Counted from the first letter of the stretch, positions 26,208 through 35,571 are shown. The stretch: DNA of 64,000 bases from Anaerolineae bacterium (GCA_022843385.1 JALHNT010000001.1:124001-188000), one strand, 5' to 3'. Notes: generated from the sequence alone by a model not told the origin. Translations and numbers: made by a program.

Positions 26208-28007
26208 TTACCACGAGACGATCTCTAACCGAGCCAGCGGCAGCCCGTTGTTAAAGATGACACCAGGGGCGGCGAAGCGGCGCTCCGGCTCGCCAAACCA
26301 GTACACCGCCAGCAGCAAATCCAGGCCGCCGCGAAAGATGGAAGTCGGCATCGGGATGACCCGTTCTTCCAGATAAATCGCTCCGGGCTGCCAGCGGCTG
26401 GTTTCAAAAGGAGCGCCTTCGGGGTAGATCACTTGCGGTGGGCTGTCGAGCTGGTCATAGACGCGCTCACGCTGGGTGTAGAGGCTGATGCTGTAATCCA
26501 ACGGCACCGGTTGATCGACTGACCACCACAACCGCACCCGCACCGGCTGGCTTTCGCGGAACACCAGCGGAAACGTGAGCGGGACATCGCCCTTCATGAT
26601 CTGCGCTCCATGAAAACGCATCCCATTTTCGAACAGCACTCCTTCCCGATCCGGCGGCGCTTCGTAGAGACGGATGAAACAGCCCGGCGGGCCAACAAAC
26701 CGCCCCAGCACGCGCCCTTGCGCCAACTGTGCCTCGAAAGCCCGGCTGGCCTCGTCCTGTGACGCGACCAGCCATAAGCGTTGCACCTGATCGGGATCGT
26801 TCACAAAGCGCAGCCCATTGGGGAAGTACAGGCGGGTGTAATAATCCCACTCTTCGGGGAAGTTACAGGTGCGATTGGGGTCGAGGAGTAGGGCATCGTC
26901 GGCCTGCCAGTGGTCGCGCAGCCAGCGCAGATTTTCGCCGAGGGGGGTGACAGTGTAACCATAATCATTGGGGCGATAGGGCGCAAACAGCAGCAGGCTC
27001 ATGACGATGGCGCTCCCCCAGCGCCCCCACTGCGGCAATCGCACCAGCCCGATCCCCAGCAGCAGCGCCAGCCCCAGGATATACCACCAGGCATAGCGAC
27101 GGGGTGGGAAAAATCCCAGGCGCGGTTCCAACAGGTAGATGATGAGCGGGACGAGCAGCACCCAGACCAGCCAGTAGCCAGCAGAGAGCCGCTGCCGACC
27201 ACGCAGCGCCTGAATCAGCGCAATCGCCACGCCCAGCAGCGCCAGCAGCAGCAGCCCATACCACAACGGCGAGCGGGTGAAATAGTCAAAGAAGTCGAAC
27301 CACGCCTGGGGCAGCGGTGCCAGCGCGACCATGCGTTCGCCAGCGCTGTGATTGCTGACCTGCTGTAACTTGTTGCTCAAATAATCCGGCAGCGCCAGAC
27401 CCAGCGCCATAATTCCCGGCAGCAGCCCCCGCCAGGCCTGGCGGGGATAGAGCAGCAGCACATAACCGGCCAAAATGCCCAGACCGGGTACGATGGTGAT
27501 GGTGGAGAGGTACAGGCCGTACAAAGCCAGGCCGAGCAGCAGACCGTAATACCAGGTGAAGCGCTGAAAATAACGATCCACCAGCCACAGGGTCAGCGGC
27601 AGGACGGTGTAGGCGATGACATAACTGCGTACCTGGAGATGGATGAACAGGCTGATCGGCAGGGCGCTGTAGGCCAACGCCGCCAGGACGCCAGCCCAAT
27701 CACCAAACGGACGCCGCACCGCCTGGAACAGCAGAACCGCCGCCGGCAGCCCCAGCAGCAGCGAGAGATAGCGCAGCACTTCCGGCTGTAACCCAGCCAG
27801 CCCTTGCCATGCCCCCAGCAGCAGGAAATAGGTGGGGTATTCGGTGGGGGAAGTCCAGTAAACAATCTGCTCCGGCGTGCCTGAACTTTGAAAGATCGAC
27901 CAAAGTTCGTCATTATCCAGATAGAAGGTTCCGATCTGGGCGAAGCGACTGAGTGCGATAAGCAGCAGAATGCCGGTGAGAACGAACAGACGCAAACGCA
28001 GAGTCAT
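26208..28007 (-). CDS. GT-C type membrane glycosyltransferase (GT39/ArnT-like)
   Basis: 599 residues with about ten transmembrane helices in the N-terminal two thirds and a soluble C-terminal domain from about 350. The first external loop has YLDNDELWS, the acidic motif typical of lipid-phosphate-sugar-dependent glycosyltransferases, and the second loop has HLQVRSY. Such enzymes transfer a sugar from a polyprenyl phosphate to lipid or protein outside the membrane. The acceptor is unknown. The C-terminus ends in a beta-rich domain. Its ribosome site is weak. Confidence 0.83.
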   Translation of the reverse strand: MTLRLRLFVLTGILLLIALSRFAQIGTFYLDNDELWSIFQSSGTPEQIVYWTSPTEYPTYFLLLGAWQGLAGLQPEVLRYLSLLLGLPAAVLLFQAVRRPFGDWAGVLAALAYSALPISLFIHLQVRSYVIAYTVLPLTLWLVDRYFQRFTWYYGLLLGLALYGLYLSTITIVPGLGILAGYVLLLYPRQAWRGLLPGIMALGLALPDYLSNKLQQVSNHSAGERMVALAPLPQAWFDFFDYFTRSPLWYGLLLLALLGVAIALIQALRGRQRLSAGYWLVWVLLVPLIIYLLEPRLGFFPPRRYAWWYILGLALLLGIGLVRLPQWGRWGSAIVMSLLLFAPYRPNDYGYTVTPLGENLRWLRDHWQADDALLLDPNRTCNFPEEWDYYTRLYFPNGLRFVNDPDQVQRLWLVASQDEASRAFEAQLAQGRVLGRFVGPPGCFIRLYEAPPDREGVLFENGMRFHGAQIMKGDVPLTFPLVFRESQPVRVRLWWSVDQPVPLDYSISLYTQRERVYDQLDSPPQVIYPEGAPFETSRWQPGAIYLEERVIPMPTSIFRGGLDLLLAVYWFGEPERRFAAPGVIFNNGLPLARLEIVSW

Positions 28008-28033
28008 GGGTAAATCCGTGAAAAGCGGTGGGG

Positions 28034-29140
28034 CTATTGGGGCTGGGCGCTCCAGGTTTTGCGATGAGCGGCCGCCTTTTCGCGGACGACGGCGATCATC
28101 TCCGGTGTCACTTCGGCTTCGAAGCTGCGGAAACCCGACAATCGAAAGCCGTGTTGTTGGGCGATAGCGGCTATCTCGGATGCCTGCTGCTCCGATATAT
28201 CTTTGCCGACGGTGTAATCTTCGTAGCGGCCTGCGAGCGCCAGCGCCATCGTCTCGGCCATGCAGGCATAGGCCATGCGCGGCGGGAAGCCGAAGTTGAA
28301 GTGAAAGTCCACCGGCCCCGGTACTTCGATCATGCCGCCTTCGATCACCAGCACATCTTCGCGCTGGGCCGCCACCTGCCGCGACACATCACGGGGACGG
28401 GCGACATCACAGACGACGCTGCCGGGCTTGAGATGCTGCGGGTAGATGATCTCATGCACCGCGCTGGTGACGGTCAGGATCAGGTCGGCTTGATAGATGG
28501 CGTTCATCTCCACCGAGGTCACCACCTCAGCGCCGCGCCCCTGACATTGCTCACGGATGACATCGAGCGCCTCGCTGCGTTTGCCCACCAGAATTAGCCG
28601 GGCGCAATCGCGCGCCAGCATCAGGGCGCAGGTCTTGCCAATAGCACCGGTTGCCCCAACCACTGCAACCGTCGCCTCACGCATGGGCAGATTCATCACG
28701 GTCGCGGCTTCGCGAAGGGCTTCCACCGCCATCGCAATAGTGTAGCTGTCACCGGTTGTTACCGGCAGCGCCAGCCGGTCGGCAATCGTCACGCCGGCAT
28801 CACCGACCACCGAGGTATACGCCCCCAGCCCCAGGATGCGCGCGCCGAGTTCTTCCGCCATCTGGCCGCAGGCGACGATCTTGTTGTAGGCCACTTCCAC
28901 CGGCAGCGACAGCATGGTAGGTGGGGTGAAGGGACAGGCGATCAGCCAGCCTTTCAGTTCACGCCCGGTGGCTTGTGAGACGATGCCGGTGACTTCGGAG
29001 AGATAGACCGGCGGGAAATAACGCGAGAAGAAATTGATCTGCCCTTCGGTCAGTATGTTGCCGAGCAGGGGGAATTTGCGCGCCACATCCTTCTTGATCT
29101 GGATGGGATGGATGATGAAGGCAAAGGTGTCCTGGCTCAT
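28034..29140 (-). CDS. Long-chain acyl-ACP-reductase-like / shikimate-dehydrogenase-like oxidoreductase
   Basis: 368 residues, with AGAGG before the ATG. The C-terminal half has a Rossmann motif VAVVGATGAIGKTCA, and the layout matches cyanobacterial acyl-ACP reductase (AAR): LGLGAYTSVV, VTTGDSYTIAMA, LILVGKR, VIEGGMIEVPG, and MAYACMAETMALAL near the end. In cyanobacteria AAR makes fatty aldehydes for alkane synthesis. The aldehyde-deformylating oxygenase partner is not seen here, so the product could instead serve lipid or glycan modification. Family membership is fairly secure. The substrate is not. Confidence 0.75.
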   Translation of the reverse strand: MSQDTFAFIIHPIQIKKDVARKFPLLGNILTEGQINFFSRYFPPVYLSEVTGIVSQATGRELKGWLIACPFTPPTMLSLPVEVAYNKIVACGQMAEELGARILGLGAYTSVVGDAGVTIADRLALPVTTGDSYTIAMAVEALREAATVMNLPMREATVAVVGATGAIGKTCALMLARDCARLILVGKRSEALDVIREQCQGRGAEVVTSVEMNAIYQADLILTVTSAVHEIIYPQHLKPGSVVCDVARPRDVSRQVAAQREDVLVIEGGMIEVPGPVDFHFNFGFPPRMAYACMAETMALALAGRYEDYTVGKDISEQQASEIAAIAQQHGFRLSGFRSFEAEVTPEMIAVVREKAAAHRKTWSAQPQ

Positions 29141-29227
29141 GAGTTGGCCTCTGGTGCGGTTGATGGCTCCTGTACACTATAACACGCATCACCCCACTTG
29201 GATGTTCAGCTTGCGGAGTTGTAGGGT

Positions 29228-29767
29228 TCACTCCAGCGGCTCGACGCCAACGACCTTCTTGCTGTGAGGGGTATAGTACACACGATACGATTTACCATCA
29301 GTTACCCGATCAATCACAGTTTGGGGCAACTGGAACGATTCATCGCCAAGCCACAGGACATGACGATAACGACGGGCGGTGAAGGTGATGCGGACCGGCC
29401 CCTCCAGATATTTGACCTTGCCATCACGGAGGTCGCGGTTCAGGGCGAGTCCAGCGCCGACCCCATACAAGTCAATGGCTCCAACAGTCACGATGTAGAA
29501 AACTTCGCGAACGGTCAACGACGCGAACCCGTTTGGGGAATTAAAAATGCTGATGATCTGAGCGATCAGAAAGAAGCTGGCAAACGCCGCCAAGAAGCAG
29601 AGGATGACGAATCTGGGCATCGACTGCGATACCAGTTCAGCCCGCTGCTCCTCAGTCATCCGCTGGCGAGTGAGCATAAGCTGTCGCTCGGTGTCAGTCG
29701 ATGAATCCGTGACACGGAAATAATCCTCGAGGGTTGGCTTTTCCGGCTGCATTGGCTTGAGCCTCAT
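29228..29767 (-). CDS. Two-helix membrane protein, unknown
   Basis: 179 residues if begun at 29767 (MRLKPMQPEK); a start at 29752 with ATGAGG upstream is equally possible. An N-terminal soluble helix with RQRMTEEQRAELV is followed by two hydrophobic segments (about 50-72 and 85-108), then a C-terminal beta domain (FTARRYRHVLWLGDESFQLP) ending YRVYYTPHSKKVVGVEPLE. The last motif is a common ending of small membrane proteins with a beta-sandwich tail. No function can be named. Confidence 0.6.
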   Translation of the reverse strand: MRLKPMQPEKPTLEDYFRVTDSSTDTERQLMLTRQRMTEEQRAELVSQSMPRFVILCFLAAFASFFLIAQIISIFNSPNGFASLTVREVFYIVTVGAIDLYGVGAGLALNRDLRDGKVKYLEGPVRITFTARRYRHVLWLGDESFQLPQTVIDRVTDGKSYRVYYTPHSKKVVGVEPLE

Positions 29768-29794
29768 CTCATCCGAATGGATACACCCATTGTA

Positions 29795-30514
29795 TCACCG
29801 CCCGCCGCGCAGCCCGAACAGGCGTGGACTGCCGCTGATGAGCGCCAGCGCCCGTCGCCAACTATCCCCTTCGGCACCCATCGCAATATCGGCGCGGCGG
29901 ATGTCGTACTTGTCAGCGAAGAGATCGAGTTCGGCTTTGAGCTTTTCCCAACGGTTCATCTGAATCGTGGTCAGCGTTTCGGTCAGCGCCGGAGTGGTGG
30001 ACTCGCGCAAGGCCATCTGGTAATGGGGCAGGCACAGACCCGATGAGGCGCGAAAGGCATCCTGAATGCGCGGATCGGCCAGGTAAGTGACGAAGGTATG
30101 GATATGCAGCCGAGTGGCTTGTTCCAGCTTGTCACAGGCCATACACGAGCGTGTCGGCTCCAGCACATCCGCCAGGGCGCTGCCGGGGCTGGCGCTGCGG
30201 CTCCACCAGCGGGCGTTGCCAGGCTTGCGGCTGCTGTGCTGATCGACCAGCTTCATCACCTCGCCCAGCACCGAGGCATCCAGGATGGCGATGCCCAGCA
30301 CTTGCGCCCCGTAATCGATCAGTTGGGCGCTGTGGGTGGCACACAATCCGCGCGAGTCGCGCATGGCGAAGTGAGTATCGGGCGTGTTGACGTACTCGTA
30401 CATCTGTGAGTCGAGGAAGCGCTCGACATCATGCTCGATCATCCGGCACAAGGCACAGCCCGGTTGAGGGAAGGTTTCGACCAGATCATAGAAGTTGAGA
30501 GGGATAGAGGCCAT
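29795..30514 (-). CDS. DUF6062-family protein with two CxxC/CxxH zinc-like sites
   Basis: 239 residues, cytoplasmic. It has two copies of a half-site: CALCRMIEHD (about 20-29) with GLCATHSAQL (about 56-65), and CMACDKLEQA (about 124-133) with GLCLPHYQMAL (about 158-168). The repeated Cys-x-x-Cys and Cys-x-x-His pattern suggests two structural metal sites in an internally duplicated helical protein. This fits DUF6062 proteins of Chloroflexota and Firmicutes, whose role is unknown. No strong ribosome site precedes the ATG. Confidence 0.75.
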   Translation of the reverse strand: MASIPLNFYDLVETFPQPGCALCRMIEHDVERFLDSQMYEYVNTPDTHFAMRDSRGLCATHSAQLIDYGAQVLGIAILDASVLGEVMKLVDQHSSRKPGNARWWSRSASPGSALADVLEPTRSCMACDKLEQATRLHIHTFVTYLADPRIQDAFRASSGLCLPHYQMALRESTTPALTETLTTIQMNRWEKLKAELDLFADKYDIRRADIAMGAEGDSWRRALALISGSPRLFGLRGGR

Positions 30515-30781
30515 GCTGCTGCGCTCGCTTCAGGCGACGGTGGACGACAGCCTTCACTCTACCACACGGCGGCGCATCAGTGAATTCTGGCTGGGGGTTA
30601 CGCGGTTGGTTACAGGCTTGAGCCTGATAAACAGGCAGGAACAGGCAAAAGTTAAGGTTTACTAACCTTCACAGTGTGCCAGTCCGATATGGGCCAGAAT
30701 CGTCGCGTCTTTATCATCGGTAGCCAGGTTCAGCCGTATGATGATTCTAACGTTGTATCGGAGACGATAAGAAGGTGTCGT

Positions 30782-31561
30782 GTGCGCGTCGTGCGTCGCT
30801 TGCTGCTCTTGCTGGCCTTGCTCTGTTTCATTCCATCCGTCATCCTGCTGCTGAACATCACCGCCCCCAACCCCACCGGACGCCGCACCTCCAGCGCCAG
30901 CCCACTGGTCACCGGGCAGGGCAGCGGCTCGATGATCGGACAGTCGGCAGAAGTCATCCTCGCCCGCGACCTGCGGCTGCCGAACAATAATGATTTCAAT
31001 CAGCGCCAATGCCTGTGTCAGAATGCCAACGCCATCGACAAACGGGAGTGTAATGTCTGCCTGCCAGTGGAAAATCTGAATTCGCTCTACCGCATCCCGG
31101 ATTTCATCAGCGAACGTTTCATCGCCGAATCCAAGAACCGGCAGGACTTGGCCTACAGCGGGCGCGAAGTCGATCAGATCAGTGATTATGTCGTGGCGGC
31201 ACGGGCGCTCAATATTCCGCTGTGGGTCTATGTCCGGGTGGATACCCCGGTCGCGCCGGAATTCACCCGGCTGGTGCAGTCATCCGGCGGCGATGTCGTC
31301 TACTATTTCACCGTGCCGGGCTATGTCGATCCCGTCGATGATCTGGCGGGTAAAGGGATGTGGGCTGGAATGGCCGTGTTGGGTGGACTGGCGCTATTGA
31401 AGTGGGGCAGCCGGCGGCGCCTGCCGCACCTGGTTCGCCCCAGACACCCCAATGATCCCCTGAGCAAAGCTGTCACCTCGCTGAACACAGCCCAAGACTT
31501 CGCCCGACGCAGGCAGGCGCGTCTGCGGCGCGAGATGGATGAGGAGTGGAATGATCTTTAG
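30782..31561 (+). CDS. Membrane-anchored protein with PD-(D/E)XK nuclease-like domain and Cys cluster
   Basis: GTG start at 30782, with GAAGG six bases upstream, gives 259 residues; an upstream in-frame ATG at 30674 has no signal. A transmembrane helix (about 7-25) is followed by a linker, four Cys at 77, 79, 90 and 93 (CLC, then CNVC), and RIPDFISERFIAESKN. There D107, E116 and K118 match the PD-(D/E)XK nuclease signature, with Q132 in DQISDY as the frequent downstream Gln. A second hydrophobic helix (about 193-207) precedes a basic tail. It resembles restriction-endonuclease-fold toxin domains. Nuclease activity is inferred from motifs only. Confidence 0.6.
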   Translation: MRVVRRLLLLLALLCFIPSVILLLNITAPNPTGRRTSSASPLVTGQGSGSMIGQSAEVILARDLRLPNNNDFNQRQCLCQNANAIDKRECNVCLPVENLNSLYRIPDFISERFIAESKNRQDLAYSGREVDQISDYVVAARALNIPLWVYVRVDTPVAPEFTRLVQSSGGDVVYYFTVPGYVDPVDDLAGKGMWAGMAVLGGLALLKWGSRRRLPHLVRPRHPNDPLSKAVTSLNTAQDFARRRQARLRREMDEEWNDL

Positions 31562-31704
31562 GGGATCGATGAAATCTTGTTTACCACTCCCTTCATCGCT
31601 GCTTATGCTCATCCTGGTTCAGGCATTTTCTAATCCATTTGCCTATTTGGGGGGATGAGCCGTTGCGCCGCGAATCAGCCTGCGCTCACATACCGTCAAC
31701 CCCG

Positions 31705-32745
31705 TCAGTCTGAAGGCTGCCAGGCAAAACGCGCCGCATCGCGGAACGCATGTCCCATCAACTGCCGTGCCGCACCTGTACTCAGATCCACAATATAAAC
31801 AAAATCGACGTCCGTCTCAGGAATTTCAACGTAAATCAAACGGGTTCCATCCGGCGATAAAGCCCAGGAAAACTTTTGAAACAGCGTCCTGGTCAACGGG
31901 GTCGGCTGTGACTCATCCAGGGATTGAAGGTACAGTTCGGTCTGCTGCTCGTCGCCCGCGCCATACACCAGGGCAGCGCCATCTGCGGTGAAACGCGGCC
32001 CAACACTCGAAAGCGCGGCGCTGGTCACCTGACGGACGCCGTTCCCATCCGCATTCATGATAAAAATTTGATAGCGCGGAACGTTGTCAACCCTATCCGC
32101 TTCGACCACATAGGCGATCTTCGACCCATCGGGCGACCAGACTGGCGCATAATGAATACCTTCACCCAGAGTGAGCTGCAATACGCTCGCATCCGCCAGG
32201 CGCACCGAATAAATCTGACCATCAGACTCCAACAGCAGGCGTGTGCTGTCCGGCGACCAGTGCGCTGCAAAACTGCGGCAGCTTTCCGTGCTGAACAACG
32301 CCCGCCGTTCACGCCCATCCGGCTTCATGATGTTCAGCACACAGCGGAGGTCATCGCCCTCAGAGGCAACATAGGCAATGAAAGCCCCATCGGGCGACCA
32401 ACTTGGCGCAACCTCATAATTCACATTATCCACCAACTGCTGCACATTCTGTCCTTCGATGTCCATTGTATAAATGGCATAATCAAAGTAGATGTCCTCT
32501 TCGGTATCATCACGGTTCGAAATGAAGACAATCTGTTGACCATCGGGCGACCAGGCGGGATTCACATCGGTGAAGGTATTCTGGGTCAGGTTGCGAACTG
32601 AAATAACCTGATCGTCCATCACATAAATGTCGGCGTCCCCATCGTCATAAGCCTGAAACACAATCTGAGTCAGCGCACTTTCATAACCCCACGCCGGACT
32701 AACCCAAAACAGCATCGCCAGCGCAAGAACGATTATTTGGGGCAT
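31705..32745 (-). CDS. Secreted TolB-like beta-propeller (PD40/WD40-like repeats)
   Basis: Start ATG 32745 (MPQIIVLALAMLFWV), with GAGGAG upstream. The 346-residue protein has a signal peptide ending near PAWG and at least five repeats of the form W-S-P-D-G (NPAWSPDGQQIVF, PSWSPDGAFIAY, AHWSPDSTRLLL, PVWSPDGSKIAY, WALSPDGTRLIY), alternating with IYxMD/IFIMNADG strands. This is the TolB C-terminal propeller type, used for protein binding in the cell envelope. No catalytic motif is visible. Confidence 0.85.
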   Translation of the reverse strand: MPQIIVLALAMLFWVSPAWGYESALTQIVFQAYDDGDADIYVMDDQVISVRNLTQNTFTDVNPAWSPDGQQIVFISNRDDTEEDIYFDYAIYTMDIEGQNVQQLVDNVNYEVAPSWSPDGAFIAYVASEGDDLRCVLNIMKPDGRERRALFSTESCRSFAAHWSPDSTRLLLESDGQIYSVRLADASVLQLTLGEGIHYAPVWSPDGSKIAYVVEADRVDNVPRYQIFIMNADGNGVRQVTSAALSSVGPRFTADGAALVYGAGDEQQTELYLQSLDESQPTPLTRTLFQKFSWALSPDGTRLIYVEIPETDVDFVYIVDLSTGAARQLMGHAFRDAARFAWQPSD

Positions 32746-33165
32746 GGTTCTCTCCTCATGCACAACGGGCAAGCAGGGCAGACGCGGATCGGTGTCGGCA
32801 TCCGCTTGCTGTAAACAAAAGACGTGTTTGGCTGCTGAAAAGTTTCAAGCCCAATTTCAGTCTGCCAGCAAACCCCGCGCTAAACCGCATAAGCCCGCTG
32901 CGGCAGACAGCCGGCTGAATGCCCTGTTTTGCTGGAACAGCGCAACTCCCATCAACCGCGTTCACCCGTCGCCACAACTTAATTGGGGATTTACATGGAC
33001 GGGTCGCTGTGCGACACTGAATCGTGTTAGGGTATGAAAATCGCCCTGGTCGATTTTGCACAGTGTATTCCTCCCCATTTCTGAGCCTATTCACTTCTGC
33101 ATCTTTTGCCACGACAGCTTACCTACTCTATCGAGTGAGTCCGTTTATGCATACAGGAGTATGTC
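32746..33165. other. 420-base intergenic region, no gene seen
   Basis: Divergent spacer between the propeller gene and the RNA-binding-protein gene. Short frames here lack ribosome sites and coding character. It must hold both promoters, but I could not pick out a convincing -35/-10 pair. The long leader before the RRM gene would be compatible with post-transcriptional autoregulation, as known for small RRM and cold-shock proteins. Confidence 0.4.
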
Positions 33166-33456
33166 ATGGCTAAAAAGCTATATGTCGGCAACCTATCGTA
33201 TTCCACCACCGAAACCCAACTGCGTGAATTGTTCTCGCAGGTTGGCGAGATCACCGAAATCAACATGATTATGGATCGGGACACCGGCCGCCCCAAGGGC
33301 TTCGCCTTCGTCCAGATGTCCAGCGACGAGGCCGCGATGGATGCCATCCGCCGCTTCAATGGTCACATGCTGGATGAGCGCGCCCTGACGGTCAACGAAG
33401 CCCGTCCGCGCGAAGAACGTTCCAGCGGCGGCCCCAGCCGTGGGCGCCGGTTCTGA
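33166..33456 (+). CDS. Single-RRM RNA-binding protein
   Basis: 96 residues, with AGGAG six bases before the ATG. One RNA-recognition motif fills residues 3-80: RNP2 is LYVGNL (5-10) and RNP1 is KGFAFVQM (about 44-51). A short Arg/Gly/Ser tail ends the protein (SSGGPSRGRRF). Small glycine-rich RRM proteins of this type occur in cyanobacteria and Chloroflexota and bind RNA, often in cold response. The RNP aromatic residues (Y, F, F) are intact. Confidence 0.95.
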   Translation: MAKKLYVGNLSYSTTETQLRELFSQVGEITEINMIMDRDTGRPKGFAFVQMSSDEAAMDAIRRFNGHMLDERALTVNEARPREERSSGGPSRGRRF

Positions 33457-33627
33457 TCCCGACAGCCCCTGGCTGATCGTCGCACCAGTGCAGGACATGT
33501 GCCTGCACTGACCCTGCCTACCCGGACTCATCCCGTCCACTGCTCGTGTCCTGTCTCATCCTCCAAGCCTGAAACGCTTCACCGCCTTTCAGAAGACGAG
33601 CGTATCGATATAAGGAACACAGCGCTT

Positions 33628-34932
33628 ATGGGATCACGCAAAGCGGATCAGGTCATCACCATCCTGCTGGTGGATGACATTGCCGAACTTCGCAACAGCA
33701 TCCGCAAACTTCTGAGCATGGAGAGCGATTTTGAAGTCGTGGGCATGGCCGGGACCGGACACGAGGGACTGGCGCTGGCAAAGGAACTGAAGCCCGACAT
33801 CATCATCATGGACATCAATATGCCCGATATTGATGGACTGCAAGTCACCACCCGCATCATTAACCTGCTCCCCGAAACCGGCATCATCATTATGTCGGCG
33901 CAGGATGACAAGAGCTACATCCGCCAGGCCATGGTGGCCGGTGCCAAAGCCTTCCTCACCAAACCCTCAACGATGGATGAGCTGTACCATACGGTGCGAG
34001 CGGTGTATTCGCGCGCCCGTCCGCAGGCCGGCCCGTCGTCATCATCAGCAGCACGCCCCAGACCGGCTGCCCAATCGCCGCAGGATCAACGCATCCGCGC
34101 CGGAAATATCATCGTGGTTTACAGCCCACAGGGCGGCGCTGGTTGCACCACCATCGCCATCAACCTGGCGGCAGAGCTGACCCGTGAGAACTGCCGGGTG
34201 CTGCTGGTCGATGCCAATTTACAATTCGGCGATGTCGGCGTGTTCCTCAACCTGAGTGTGCGCTCGACCATGGTTGATCTGGTGGAAGATGTCGATGATC
34301 TCGATCTGGAACATTTTGAAGATGCCATCACCCAGCATAACAGCGGGTTGAAGGTTCTGATGGGGCCGCCGCGCCCGGAGCTGGCGGAAAAAGTGACCAG
34401 CAATCCCGATGCGCTGCCCAACATCCTCAGCAAAATACGATCCGAGTATGATTTCATCGTGGTCGATACCAGCCTGCACCTGGATGACATGGCGCTGTCG
34501 CTGATGGACCTCGCCACCCGTATCATCCTGGTCTCCACCCCCACCTTACAGTCGGTCAAGAATGTGCGCTTTGTGCTGGATCTGTTCGAGAAACTGACGC
34601 TCTCGATGGAAAAAATCCTGCTGATTTTCAACCGTCTGCCGCTTGATCCGCAACTGCGGAAATTCGCCATCACGCCGGAGAAGGCACAGTCCTTTCTGAA
34701 GCAACCGGTTCATACCATCATCCCGGCGGACGAACAGATGATGTCCGAAGCCATTCGCAAGGGCATCCCGGTAGTCGGCAACAAGCGCGATCGTGACAAG
34801 TCGCCGGTCAAAGAACTGGTTGCTTTCGCTGACTCGCTCTTCACCGCGCTGATGCCCGCCGCTCAGGGCGAACCATCCCGGCTGGATGGCAAACCTGTTG
34901 CTGCCCGCGCTATACCTGGAAAGGGTTCATAA
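33628..34932 (+). CDS. CpaE/TadZ-like protein: receiver domain plus MinD/ParA-like ATPase domain
   Basis: Start ATG 33628 (MGSRKADQ), with AAGGA upstream; the frame reaches further up without a better start. 434 residues: receiver domain 9-125 with D62 in IIMDINMPD, Thr/Ser in IIMSAQD and Lys in LTKPS; a Ser/Ala/Pro linker (132-155); then a ParA/MinD-like domain. The P-loop reads SPQGGAGCTT (166-175), so both the signature Lys and the Walker A Lys are replaced (Q168, C173), while VVDTSLHLDD follows as Walker B-like. CpaE/TadZ proteins place type IV/Flp pili at the cell pole. No other tad genes are in the window. Confidence 0.83.
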   Translation: MGSRKADQVITILLVDDIAELRNSIRKLLSMESDFEVVGMAGTGHEGLALAKELKPDIIIMDINMPDIDGLQVTTRIINLLPETGIIIMSAQDDKSYIRQAMVAGAKAFLTKPSTMDELYHTVRAVYSRARPQAGPSSSSAARPRPAAQSPQDQRIRAGNIIVVYSPQGGAGCTTIAINLAAELTRENCRVLLVDANLQFGDVGVFLNLSVRSTMVDLVEDVDDLDLEHFEDAITQHNSGLKVLMGPPRPELAEKVTSNPDALPNILSKIRSEYDFIVVDTSLHLDDMALSLMDLATRIILVSTPTLQSVKNVRFVLDLFEKLTLSMEKILLIFNRLPLDPQLRKFAITPEKAQSFLKQPVHTIIPADEQMMSEAIRKGIPVVGNKRDRDKSPVKELVAFADSLFTALMPAAQGEPSRLDGKPVAARAIPGKGS

Positions 34933-34935
34933 ATC

Positions 34936-35130
34936 ATGGATCTCGACACTGTATCGGATAAGCATCTGCACGAATTGGAACGCCTGTCTAAAGAACTGCT
35001 GGCGCTGTTGAAAAAAGGCAAGCTGACCGACCTGCCCCTGGCCGAGTCGCTGCGTCTGCTTCAGGCCCAGGCGGAGAAAGCCCGACATGCGCGTTTTGAC
35101 GATCATAACAAGGAATTCCAGGGATTCTGA
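34936..35130 (+). CDS. Small helical protein, unknown
   Basis: 64 residues starting three bases after the CpaE-like stop. Almost wholly helical and charged (HLHELERLSKELLALLKKGK, LLQAQAEKARHARF), ending in HNKEFQGF. Tight spacing indicates co-transcription with the CpaE-like gene. It could be a small partner of that protein. No family recognised. Confidence 0.5.
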   Translation: MDLDTVSDKHLHELERLSKELLALLKKGKLTDLPLAESLRLLQAQAEKARHARFDDHNKEFQGF

Positions 35131-35213
35131 TTGGCCGAAGGCGGCGTTGCGCTTCGGTGGAATGGGGGTTGAGTCCCCTCGTCTATATCTGTCATCGCTA
35201 GAGGAGATTGACT

Positions 35214-35489
35214 ATGGCCGCAGTTGCCGAACATATCCAGAAGAACTTTAAGCTGACGATCAAGGAAGGTCTGCCCCGGGGCGTGGTCGAGCGGATGGGG
35301 GCGGTGAACTGGCTGCGCTGCTGTCCACTGTGCGGCAGTGTACATCAGATTCTCGAAATCACACAGGATATGGCCTATACGCCGATGTGCCAGACGCATC
35401 CCCATCTGTACAAGGCGGAACTGGCATCGTGGCAGAAGCTGCACCCGGATGTAAATGCCTACAAGTCGGTCTATCTGACGATCGGCTGA
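35214..35489 (+). CDS. Small Cys/His protein, unknown
   Basis: 91 residues from ATG 35214, with GAGGAG seven bases upstream. The middle has CCPLCGSVH (about 36-44) and MCQTHPH (about 57-63), a possible single zinc site of the CxxC...C/H kind. The N-terminal part is helical and basic. No family recognised. It lies in a run of short plus-strand genes between the CpaE-like gene and tadA. Confidence 0.55.
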   Translation: MAAVAEHIQKNFKLTIKEGLPRGVVERMGAVNWLRCCPLCGSVHQILEITQDMAYTPMCQTHPHLYKAELASWQKLHPDVNAYKSVYLTIG

Positions 35490-35571
35490 TCCGACAACGT
35501 TGTGATTCTGACCGCCCCGATATGGGGATTTTTCACATTACCCTGAACGATATATGGCGAAAGGTCGAGCG

